DNA from: Diphasiastrum complanatum
Lineage: Eukaryota; Streptophyta; Lycopodiopsida; Lycopodiales; Lycopodiaceae
DNA: 64,000 nucleotides
NCBI GenBank assembly: GCA_029204225.1
Contig: CM055103.1
Location: forward strand, 21,516,709-21,580,708
Direction: 5' to 3'
In this document: piece after piece, positions 54,230 to 64,000 of the stretch
Layout of the letters: each line of letters begins with the position of its first letter
How positions within the stretch are numbered: the stretch's first letter is position 1
The notes under the pieces: generated by a model
What the model was told of the DNA's origin: nothing
What the model saw: the letters and a program-made list of their open reading frames with translations, nothing else
Database searches by the model: none
Program-made: the position numbers and the translations under genes

Positions 54230-55260
54230 TTATGTTCTTAAAAGTCTTTTGTCCACCAACATTGACAAATATGTCAGGACAGTCCGATTCTTGTTTTCTC
54301 TGGCACTACTATCAAAGCTACCAATAAAGAGTTTAAGAAAAATCTCACCATATTTGGATATTATCTTATGTACAATGGTAATTGCCAAATTTGGGTAGTT
54401 TTGAACAGAGAATGGCCGAAAAAACACTTTGCACTCCAAAGCGCCATTGAATACAAGTGCGCCAACCAAATGAACATGAATAAAATCAATCTCGTTTAGA
54501 TTTTTCAGCACCTTGACAAAATGCGATAACAACGTTTTTTTTTATCCGTGACATCAATGACAAGACCCAAATACTTTTGATGGCACTCAACATTTTTTTC
54601 GATGCTTTGCGAGTTTTTCTCTCAATTTTTTGTTAATCTATGTGTATTTGAAGCGATTTCGCAGCATCCATTAGAAACAACAAATCGAATTAGTCAACAT
54701 ACAATAATATTATTCTTCAATTAAATAATTAAAATAAAAAACATTTGCTTGATTGATTTTTATGTTTTTTTAATTCAAAATCTTTGCAAGCTGTTTATCA
54801 TATTTCAGAAGTCCTTGCACATCAAAGATATTTTCGATTTTGTGAAACTACTTGGAATGTAGAAATATAAAGAATCTGGCAATTTTTGTCTACTAAATGC
54901 TTTAACCAAGTGGTTGTATTTAAAGTATCTAAAGACAGTTCATCCTTGCAAATAGCCATGTAATATCGAATCTTTTTGCAATCTTACTTTTTGAAGCCTA
55001 GAATTTTCAATTGCATGAATGACCTTGTAAGCCTTACGACAAGCTTTTGTTGTATTCAGAAAATAGAAAGAACAATTTCTATCCGACCTAATAATTGCAC
55101 AAATAATAAACTTTTTTATCCTTCTTCCATTAAAAAAAAAATCAAACACAACTTTTTAATTTTCTTGAAACTCAATTTCTATAAGCAATAGGATGAGCAA
55201 CAAATTATGTTTTGTAGCTTACGGTCATCTTTCGATAAACGATTACTTGAGGAATATCAA
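54230..55260 (-). other. Unrecognised reading frames with possible splice sites
   Basis: A 100-codon frame (54532-54230) reads FIHVHLVGALVFNGALECKV and continues KYGEIFLKLFIGSFDSS. A second stretch ends KAYKVIHAIENSRLQK at a GTAAGA donor near 54995; after it lies a segment with LDTLNTTTWLKHLVDKNCQI. The amino-acid composition is ordinary and the donor is good, so these could be exons of a degraded gene or transposon. I recognise no family. Stops between the parts prevent a gene model. Confidence 0.35.
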
Positions 55261-55789
55261 ATGGAGAACATGTAAAAGATGCTCACTGCACTTCCTTAAA
55301 GGTAACAAAATGAGTCTCGCTTGGAATGGACTCTTGAAAATACTTAATTTAGAGATTTTATAAGATGAACTCTCACTTATTTCAGAGCATTGAGTGATAA
55401 CTATAGGAATTAATAAAGAAGGGCTACAATTAAAGACTTAAAATATAATTATTTAAACTATGACTAGCATAGGACTTTGAAATATATAAAAGACAATTTT
55501 GACAAAATTATAACGAAGCCCAATGTTAAGAAATTGTTCCCATGCTCAACATAGGAAAGAACCAATCGCTATGGAAAGTTCAATAGAAAGGTGAAAAAAA
55601 CACACTAAAAATAGCAAAAAACGAGAGCATGATCCTAAGTTGGATCGAAACAAACTTGGTACGATAAGATTTCAAAACCATTTTCTCCTGTTGATGTTGT
55701 CAGAATTTGATCCACAAATTCTAGATGGAGTAAACTAGTCATACTAGCACTCACACACACCAAGACCAGCATAAGAGTTTAAGAGAACT

Positions 55790-56107
55790 TAGATTATTGA
55801 AAAGTCAGCAAAGCTCTATATAATAGAATGATTGTGGTTGGGCGCTGGCTCACTTATATAGATTCTTTAGTCTAGCTAAAAGCAAAAGCAAAAGCTAAGG
55901 CAAAAAGTTAATTAGTATTATTACTACCTATTTTGGATAAAGACCCAAGATGTAATTCTAAGTACTAAAATCAAGTCTTATCCTAGTAGTAGTGCGCCCA
56001 CCTACATGCATGACAAATAAAAAATAAGTTCTTATAAATACAAATGGCCCCTATAATAGCACGCAAGCATGGCCAAACTAACATTTAGGGGTACAAAATA
56101 GGATCCA
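55790..56107 (-). repeat. Solo copia LTR, same family as copia 1
   Basis: Read on the minus strand it starts TGGATCCTATTTTGTACCCC. It then matches 11668-11955 through the ggccatgcttgcgtgc, gggtctttatccaaaata, the repeated agcttttgcttttgct and tctatataagtg blocks to the pyrimidine-poor end near 55790. No copia coding sequence flanks it, so it is probably a solo LTR. Similarity may extend a little below 55790. Confidence 0.7.
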
Positions 56108-56229
56108 CGTTGTGTTGCACTCATGGTTAGGGAAATGTTTTTACTATGATAGGATATATGTCACCTAGTTCAACATAGTCATCCTGACATACAACTCCAA
56201 ATTACATCCTTCTCTCACAAAAGATCATG

Positions 56230-56657
56230 GATAGATCCTTATCCAAATGACAACGATGGCGACAATGACCCTTCTAGACATAGAGACCAGAGATAGCATA
56301 CTACCCAGACTCATGTTGCTCACTAAGCCACAGGTCATACCACAAGGAGCCATACATCTCAAAGACGACCTCCTCGACGACATCAACACTGAATGGACCT
56401 ACCTCCAAGCGTTGTCCCCATTACATCTTTCTTTAGCAGCAACAAAATTTGAAGACAACATGCAACACCATTATCATTAGACTTACATCTGCAGTCAACT
56501 ACTCTTATATTAGAATAATTTTACAATTAGTAGTTACACCATATATGCTTTTCTTTATTGTTTGGAGGCATTTTATATGTACCATCCGTACTACACATTT
56601 GATATTGACTCTTTCATCTTATATGCCTTTTGGCATGAAAAAGACACTGATAAAAGC

Positions 56658-56725
<68 letters not shown>
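56230..56725 (+). mobile_element. LINE 3' end, copy d, with (CT)n tail
   Basis: The frame LKDDLLDDINTEWTYLQ and the accattatcatta block correspond to 30.9-31.08 kb. The conserved tatgccttttggcatg is at 56620-56637, followed by a run of about 31 CT units from 56663. Copies a, c and d share tgccttttggcatg and a pyrimidine tail. Confidence 0.75.
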
Positions 56726-56729
<4 letters not shown>

Positions 56730-58100
56730 CACATGATGTCTCTTTTCATAAATTGCATGCTTTTTATGTAATAAAAATTAGATCCAAGAATGATGATAGA
56801 CAACAAAAATTGATAAGGAAAGTTGAAACAACCTAACAAGTACATTTATGACAATGATGTAGCTAAATTTATATGAAGATTTAAAATAGAACAACTTACG
56901 TTTTCTAAAGTTGCGTAGAATACTTTGATGGCGAAGCAAATATACCATAATTTCAGCCATTGGTGAAGAGCTAAGGCATATTCAAGCAAGTGCTCTCTTA
57001 TCTTCTCATGTTAGCTTTAAAAACAGAGGGGTAAGTTGAGGTCAAATGAATGGAGAAAAGGTTAGCGAAGGGATTGCAATAAACAAGAAACAATATCATT
57101 GTAGAAGTACTTAGCATCACAATTGTTGGATGTTTTGTCTCTTACAATCTCAAACTTAGAAGGATATCTAGGAATTGAATCCCAAAATTGGAAGCAATCA
57201 AGAGATTGATGAGAGTCTAAACTCATAAAATAAGCGAAGTCCATAAATCATGCACTACACCTTTGAAGATTGTGAATGACAACTTCAAAACATAAAAGTT
57301 CCTTGAAGTGAAGCCATAGCTCTAAAATATTTAATCAATACCTTCAAAACATAATCACAACAAAGATGCTGTGAACCAATTAAATCTTTTAACAACTATA
57401 TGTTTCCCCACGTTTCAAGGCATTTAAATAAAAATACTGCAAGCTTCATACATTGATATGAAAATTAACCGTCCAACTTAACATCAACACTCCAAATTTA
57501 TACATGTCCAAGGCCTGTTGCATATAATGCAAGAATGCAAATTTAGGTCTAGCAATGGCTTTTTGGAGCTGCCATGTGTTCCTCGGTTGATCATGGTTGG
57601 CAATTTGCATGGGAACAACAGGGAACATAATTCCAAGACATGGGAATATGTTCCCTAGTCACAAGTTTTGCAAAGACCCAAAAACCAAAAAAATGAGGAA
57701 ACAAAAAATCTGATATACTTTACATACAATTGTTTATGAAGTAGCACCCTTGCATAGACACGGTAATCGTGCACTATTTCCTTATAGAATGTGTAATCTC
57801 GAAATACAAATTTCCACAGATTTTAAGTTCTCAAGTGTATGTATATCTTCTTATTCTATGTCACCATGATGACATGACATAGTAATTCTTGCCATACCCA
57901 TTTTGTCAGAAACTTTTTTGTTCCTCATTCCTCATTCATGTATGAGTTACTGTGTCCATTCCCTGGTCACTATGATTAATTTGTCAAAACTACTGTTTAC
58001 CTCACAAATGATCAAGAACCTGTTGCAAATCATAACATTATTCAGTCCAAACTTGTCATTAGTAAACAGCATCAAAGAGTTCTACTCATGGTGTTTGACC
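56726..58100. other. No recognised gene
   Basis: Only short frames occur. One on the minus strand (57244-57062) reads DSIPRYPSKFEIVRDKTSNN and ends DIVSCLLQSL, which looks protein-like, but I do not recognise it and no splice context supports it. The rest is AT-rich. Confidence 0.35.
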
Positions 58101-58129
58101 CTAAAAAGTACAGTACAATGACCTAGTTA

Positions 58130-58400
58130 CAAATAGAGCCACAACTGATCTAGAGCTAAGCTATGAAAGCATCACATAAGCAAGACTTAAGCTATGAAAG
58201 CAGCACATAAGCAAGGCTTAACTCTAGAAAGCAGGAAAGAGAGAGATTAAGGAGACTAAAGAGAGAGATCAATATCATCAGCTGAATAACAAATGACATA
58301 GTTTCCCTACTTATAGCCAAGAGGAAGCCCTAAAAGGAAGCTTCTAGTGGCTAGGGCCCAATTGGGAGGGATAATAGTGCGCCCTCCAAGAAGGCCCCCA
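58130..58400 (-). repeat. 3' LTR part of gypsy 3
   Basis: On the minus strand gtggagagtgggggcc (polypurine tract) is followed by ttggagggcgcactattatccctcc, matching the LTR start of gypsy 2 at 42.5 kb, and by a TATA-like tataagtag. Within it a 36-bp unit (taagctatgaaagcakcacataagcaagrctt) is tandemly duplicated at about 58158-58220. Confidence 0.65.
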
Positions 58401-58629
58401 CTCTCCACTAATATGTCCAAATGGCCTAATAATGAATAATAAGGCCAAAGGCCAACCATATAGTCTAAGTGTCACTAATGAATAAAAAAGGGCCCAAGGC
58501 CTGCTTATGCATAAAGTAAAGTAAATGTAAATGGACGCGAATGTAATAAGCCAAGTTCATAACTCTCCCTGACACAAAAAAAAAAAGACCCAACTGCCGA
58601 AAAGAAACTGGATCAAACAGCAGCAAGCC

Positions 58630-58885
58630 CTAGTGCATCAACAACTAGAGCAGCATCTGATGTAGAGGAATCAACAAGTGCAGCAAGAGCACGATCCTGA
58701 TTTGCAAGTGATGGAGTATGATAAAAGACATCAATAAGCTCCCATGTGGCCTCCTCAATAGGACGACCATCCCAATGGATCGAAAACTAAATCTGTCGGC
58801 AGCGTCGACTATGGTGAAGGCGAACCTGGTGCATTGCAGCTGGTAAGAAAGGGAACAACTCAGGATCAACATCGTGGCGACGAAG
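58630..58885 (-). pseudogene. Gypsy 3 chromodomain
   Basis: The minus strand encodes DPELFPFLPAAMHQVRLHHS, a stop, HWDGRPIEEATWELIDVFYH and SLANQDRALAAL. This is nearly the same as the chromodomain of gypsy 2 (HSRRHRQVQFLVQWDGRP, then EEATWEPIDVFYHTP). Chromodomains of plant chromoviruses direct integration to marked heterochromatin. Here it follows directly on the tryptophan-rich region, without integrase catalytic sequence in between. Confidence 0.85.
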
Positions 58886-61003
58886 GAAACATCTCAGCCG
58901 CATCATCAGAAACCAAACAATATGGAACAACCAGGAATGCCAACGAACCAAAAGAAGATCAAGCAGCAACCAGGAGTGCCAAGGTATCTGTAATGCCCAA
59001 GCTAGTAGAGGATCAGCCCAAAAGATAGGGACATCATACCACGGTATCCAAAAAGCCCAAGAAGGTAGAACTGCATCAGCAACGAGATGCCAATAAGGAA
59101 ACTGGAAAAGAGATGGACACTCATCGCGAATAGCCGCATGATGCACGTAACCATCAACCATATGTGCAAGATGCCCCAAGAAAAGATAGCAGCATCGGAA
59201 GACTAGCACCAAAGAGATCATCTTGACAAAGGATAGCTAAAATGGAGAAATATGCACCAACATGGTCAAAAGCCCAAGGTATCCATAGGGCCCATGAATG
59301 AGAAGTAGCAATGGCATACGGTACTCTCAAGGCCCATATCACGAGAAGAGCAGCATGCTAAAAGCTCCAGAAGGTCCAAGAAATCAATGCATCATCTAAA
59401 AAGACATGATGCATGAAAATAGTAGCGACAAATCTAGAAATAGTAGAGGCCCCAACTAACAAACTGTAGCTGAAAAACTCATCCAGTTTGGCCTCATATG
59501 GACATACCAATCCATCATAGGATACACCAAAAACGGATGGAGAATCAGATGACCCATCGGAACTGGCCGCAAGTGTAATCCCAAAGTACACACCAGGCGC
59601 ACAAGTGAGGAATAGAAGAAATGCACTGGAATGAGGAACGAGATCCGCAACATCAGTAACAAGCATCGGAGCAATATCCACGTGTAGCTGGGAATGAGTA
59701 TCAAAGCACATATGAGCAACACTGAAGTATATGGCGGCAACATCCCCAAAAACTATCCAAGAGAGGAGAAGGAATTCTCTCAAGGTATCTTGATGGTCTC
59801 GGAATACCAGGACAAAGTGGCAACTCAGCATCGGAGACCACGCGATATAGAGCAACCTGAAATGACAGGGAACCTGAAGATCACCCAGACAAACAGTAGC
59901 TGGAACGGAGGCAATAACCCAAGCCATCAGGATATGCCAAGCCTAACAATGAGCAACAATCCAAAGAACAGATAGAGAGGCACATGCATAATCATAGAGA
60001 TATTTGCACCATAGGCGATCAGTAATATGGAAAAACCAGCACCAATCAACAGGTCCAAATGAAAACCAAGCTATATGTAATAATCAGGAATGCCATATAT
60101 CCATAGCTGAAAATGAAGCAGTAGTGTGAGCAATAGGTCCAAATGAAATCCAAGCGATACATAATAACCAAGAATGCCAAATATCAAGAGGTAAAAAAGA
60201 ATCAGTCGCACGAACCCAAAAGTGTATACCATCGGCATGGACTGCAGCAAACCTATACGTAGAAACACCAGGAGACAGAAGGATGCCCGTGTACTCATCT
60301 AGAAAGATCCCAGCATATAAATACCCTAGACAAATAATAGTGACCATCTCGCAAATATCCTCGGATGAAAAATGTGTAACAATAAGGGCCAAAGGCACAT
60401 GAATCATGTCAGGAACCGTAGAAATATCATGAGGCAGATCACAAACCTCAAGCAGAGATCCATGGGGTAAAGCGAAAGAAGATACAACCTGATCACCAAT
60501 AGCGAGGGAACCATCAAACGTGGACCCATGAAGAACCCCATAGAACTCAGTAGGAACATTGGCCATAACAGACTTAAGAGATGGAGATATAGAGACCAAT
60601 GAAGAAGATACCGCACCAACCACCGAACCAGGAGGGCTATCTGAAGTATGCGCAAAAGCAATAGTAGAAATAACACCAAGGTATACAGCCTCAATATCAA
60701 TGAAACCAGGAATGACCACTGAATACGATATATGTGAATCAAGGCATATAGGCGCAAGGCACACAACAACAACCTGTAAATACGAAGCAGCATCAACCTG
60801 AGGAAGAGGACCCACGGATGGTGAAAGTGAAGCAGCAACTGATGTACTCTGAATGAAAAGAAGAGCTGCATCGTGAGCCTTTGGCAGGCTACGCATAAAC
60901 TGCTTCCGGGTAACCAACTGATAGGCACCTTGGGAATCAATACCAACAAGTGATGATGCTGACTAGCATGAGTAAAGGAAAGTGTCTGTTGAGAGAGATC
61001 CAC
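58886..61003 (-). pseudogene. Tryptophan-rich repetitive reading frame in the polymerase position of gypsy 3
   Basis: On the minus strand the frame starting at 60917 can be followed to 59154 with only three stops, then continues after one frameshift to the chromodomain. It has no reverse transcriptase, RNase H or integrase motif. It repeats units of the type DIWHSWLLCIAWISFGPI and DIWHSWLLHIAWFSFGPV, with weaker versions RLLYIAWSPM and RWHSWLFHIVWF; at DNA level a 50-bp unit (ggtccaaatgaaawccaagc on the plus strand) recurs at 60057 and 60149. The first part (MVTRKQFMRSLPKAHDAALL) still matches the post-protease segment of gypsy 2 ([17 protein letters not shown]). The function is unknown; it could be a fast-evolving spacer that keeps the frame open. 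Confidence 0.6.
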
Positions 61004-61039
61004 AGCAACAGTACCATGTTAAGAGAACCAAACTGCTCC

Positions 61040-61275
61040 AAAAATAATGTCAGCGCTCCAGAGGAATGATGTAAAAATATGCTTGACCAGAAAAATCACC
61101 AATGCGATAATCCAAGCCCTGAATCATCTGAGAACTGGAAAAAGAATGAGAACGAGCAACCTCAACACTGAGAGGTTGGGAAGCAGGAACAGGTGTAGCA
61201 CGAATCCTGGTGGAAATGTAATTGCTAATAAATGAATGTGTACTGCTTGTATCCACTAAAGAAATATACTCTCAC
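61040..61275 (-). pseudogene. Gypsy 3 protease
   Basis: The minus strand reads EYISLVDTSSTHSFISNYIS, then TRIRATPVPASQPLSVEVA and QMIQGLDYRIGDFSGQAYFY. It is parallel to the gypsy 2 protease ([18 protein letters not shown]) except that the catalytic DTG reads DTS. A frameshift follows at about 61045. Confidence 0.8.
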
Positions 61276-62369
61276 CTCGCATCTAGAATAACATGATCCA
61301 CAAATGGAAAAACATATGTAGGCATAATGATAGAAGTATCAATTGATAAGGCCTGGCCTAAATATGCATCTAAAATAACCGCATACTTATCTAGACGGCT
61401 ATCAGCAAAATAAACTAGTGAGTATACAATGAGACCATCATGAAATGTATAACCACATGCCATATGGAGATCCAAAGCATCTGAAAGAGCAACCATAGAC
61501 CCATGAATAATATCGAAATAAGAAGCATAGGCGACAACATCTATAGCGCGGCGCTCAGGAACATGAGTAGCATCAAAGTACTCAACAATAATATCAAAGC
61601 AACATGCAACAACATCGGTAGCACCATCAAAGCATGCAACGGCATAATCAATCGTATCATAGCATGCTATATCAGTATCAAGGACCATATCAGTCGCAAC
61701 CTGTCTATGTGAATCAACATCAGTAGGAACCTGTATATGTGACTCTGACTCACTATGGGATACAATGACGAGCTCCGGTAGATCAATAACTATCTCAAGT
61801 AAATCAAGCAACTTGCTCACACTGTGTGATATAGAATCATCCTCATGTGTATCACTAGCAATGTGTGAATCAACCTCATGTGAATCGCTAGAAATGTGTG
61901 ACTGTATCTCTAGTTGTCCTGCACAAGAAAATGGAACCTCGCATATGGAAGAATGCTCACGAGAGGAATCAGAAGGAGTAGAACTCTCAAGACGTATAAT
62001 ACCACTCATAAGAGCGACAGGAGAAACAATTACAGAATTATCATCGAAAAATATAAAAAGGCGAAGTACTGGTAGAAAGTCATGCCATTCAGAGATAGGC
62101 GGATGAGAATGGACATAGTCAAACCACTTCGACCTAGCAGAACCCTTTAAGAGAAAAATTGCATCAAGAATCTTATTAGGACCTGAAAAAGTTGGCCGAG
62201 AAGTATCAAAGTAATATTGAAGACATGTGAGCCATTTGTCGAACATATGTTCAGATGATATATCACTATAAAAAACAAAAAGATAATCTAAAGGGGATAG
62301 AGACCGAAAATTAGAAGTCATGATAAAAAAAATAAAATCAAACGTAACGGAAAAGAATATGTAACCCAA
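61276..62369 (-). pseudogene. Gypsy 3 gag with repetitive acidic tail
   Basis: The 365-codon open frame begins with a hydrophobic leader and contains FDKWLTCLQYYFDTSRPTF, LKGSARSKWFDYVHSHPP and EWHDFLPVLR, the gag pattern of gypsy elements. After residue 130 or so it turns into short Asp/Ser/His repeats (SHISSDSHEVDSHIASDTHE) and DxxxACxD units. No zinc knuckle is present before the protease, unlike gypsy 2. The open frame over 1.1 kb in an otherwise decayed region is notable. Confidence 0.75.
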
Positions 62370-62787
62370 TGATCCAAATAATTTGAGTGGCTTTTATTTT
62401 TATGTTTTATAATGGAGCGTAGAAAACTAAAAAAAAGTGAAAAACGAAATCGACGATGAAAATGAATTATGGAATTGAAACGCAAATGGAACGAAAACTA
62501 ATAACAAATAATGAATGACAAAATGAAAAATGCGATGGACAACACAAACTACAAAATGGAATGGAAATAACAAAACAACAGCCACAGGCAGAAAGTCAAG
62601 CCAGGCAAGACGCTAATCAAGTGGACGAACTGAAGGAGAGGACATAAGTCGTCACGACAGGTATGCCAATGAAAAGACGTAACAAATAGTGTAGGTAGTA
62701 CCTCGCAACTGCAAACGAGAGTGTGCTGAAAATGGTACTAAAATGAAGAGATACCGGGCAGCCACCAAATAGAGATTTTTCACTTAC

Positions 62788-62790
<3 letters not shown>

Positions 62791-62855
<65 letters not shown>
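62791..62855. repeat. (GA)n microsatellite
   Basis: A pure run of about 32 GA units. The nearby plus-strand text does not contain the LINE 3' end on either strand, so the origin of this run is unknown. Confidence 0.95.
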
Positions 62856-62858
<3 letters not shown>

Positions 62859-62929
62859 TGTTTGCAACCTCACCCAATAAAGTTCCTAAGGCTTACAATA
62901 TTGACGTCAAGCTAGAAAAGAACCTGAAC

Positions 62930-63790
62930 GTAATGTTGAAGAATTGCAAATCTTTGACTTAATGGAGTCAACTACAAAGCCTTTCACTATCAACTATGTC
63001 ATGCATACCTTGGACTATATGCTACAGCATCCATATTCCCTATTTAAAGCTATCAATGTCTGAGTATGTGCAGGCCACCTGGATGAAGATAAATTCACAT
63101 TAGCTTTCATATATTTATACAGAGACCGAGTTGCTTAGTTTCTATGACTTCTCCAGAGGTGAAGGGCAGAATCGTATGTGATGAAGGCTAGCACCAAACA
63201 GCAAAACCAAACAATTGATGTCCCTATATCCTCATTGGAATGTCAAAAAATTTGCATTTTACTGCTTCAGCTAGCTACAGGCTAAACTAAACCTTAACAG
63301 AATAAGCAACAGGCACCACTGAACATAGAAAGAATGAATGCAAACTAGATGCCTATTGCACGTTCAATAGTAGTGAGAAAAAATATATTGATGCTAAGTC
63401 TGAAATGCTACCTAAAAATAACAAAAAAGAAGCGCAATCTTTAACATTATAGAGTCCATTCACAAAGTGTTGGACAACAACTCCATGCATAACATGGATA
63501 GAATACGCTAAGATATCCCTACTCATGTCATCAAAGCCCAAGTGTAGATGCAAGTCAAATGAATAAAGATCTGTCTGTATTAGCATTAATACATATGTAC
63601 AAAGACCAAATTGCTAACCTTCTGTCACTTCTCTGAAGGTCAGAGGCTAGAATCAGCATGATGAAGGAAAGCACTTGAGCGAAGCATATCAATTGAACTC
63701 CTTAATTACGAAGTGTAAGGAAAAATGCATACCATCATTTCTGCTTGCTCAAAGCTAAACTCAGCCTAAAAAAAATAGCTGGCTGGCAAC
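62930..63790. repeat. Diverged tandem duplication, about 490-bp period
   Basis: The segment from gaagaattgcaaatctttga (about 62938) to 63300 recurs from about 63430 to 63780. Shared landmarks in order are gcaatcttt/gcaaatcttt, atgcataac/atgcatacc, the acctggatgaagataaattc region against caaatgaataaagatctgtc, tacaragacc, gacttctcc-gaggtgaagg against cacttctctgaaggtc, and gatgaagg-a-agca. No convincing exon was found in either copy. Confidence 0.65.
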
Positions 63791-64000
63791 GCTCACATCT
63801 CAGGAGCTAGGTTGTCTATATTATTTTTAACAGGGCTTTGGGCTTTGGCCAAAGGAACATGGGTGGTCGTAGTACAGCTGATACATATACATGAAATCAT
63901 AACCTGTCTATTAACATCTCTCTATCTTGAGTTTTGCCCATAGGTTGTGTCGGATCAGACCTAAAATTTGGGTCATACTAGATCATAAGCAGCCTAACAT

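Overview
This 64 kb window looks like nuclear DNA of a large, repeat-rich land-plant genome. It has spliced genes with long introns, plant-type Ty1/copia and Ty3/gypsy (chromodomain) retrotransposons, BED-finger hAT elements, a CACTA element with DUF4218/DUF4216 domains, many long (CT)n/(GA)n runs and no prokaryotic signals. The strong degeneration and very large introns would suit a fern or other large-genome vascular plant, but I cannot name the species. Almost every transposon open reading frame is broken.

Host genes. (1) On the minus strand, 44,274 down to 23,949, I can assemble an 11-exon gene whose exons join in frame at every junction (2,703 nt, 900 codons). It carries the Claspin/Mrc1-type ESQRL motif and reads as a claspin-like replication-checkpoint mediator. 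Its first intron (8.5 kb) and second intron (4.7 kb) are filled with gypsy, hAT and LINE debris. (2) On the minus strand, 12,128 to 11,972, lies a single first exon of a DSBA-fold protein (2-hydroxychromene-2-carboxylate isomerase/GST-kappa type). A copia LTR sits just inside its first intron.

Layout. 0-3 kb: LINE 3' ends between two inverted hAT 3' ends. 4-7.7 kb: nearly complete hAT transposase gene (minus). 8.4-9.4 kb: two miniature LTR elements (TRIM-like, internal domains of 45 and 52 bp) in tail-to-tail inversion. 9.4-12 kb: copia element interrupted by a gypsy RNase H/integrase piece, then its LTR. 13.6-21.5 kb: two more copia elements, the second broken at its reverse transcriptase by a CACTA element with palindromic subterminal repeats. 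24-44 kb: claspin-like gene with nested elements. 45-54 kb: LTR-element leader and gag, then a copia family with an unrecognised conserved internal region in inverted copies. 54-57 kb: unrecognised reading frames, a solo copia LTR and a LINE 3' end. 58-62.4 kb: a non-autonomous gypsy element (minus) that keeps gag, protease and chromodomain but has a tryptophan-rich repetitive reading frame where the polymerase should be. 62.8-63.8 kb: (GA)n and a diverged tandem duplication.

No tRNA, rRNA, CRISPR or origin features were recognised. Coordinates of degenerate elements are approximate; claspin exon borders, TRIM LTR borders and the 8-bp target duplication at 36.2/37.0 kb were read base by base.
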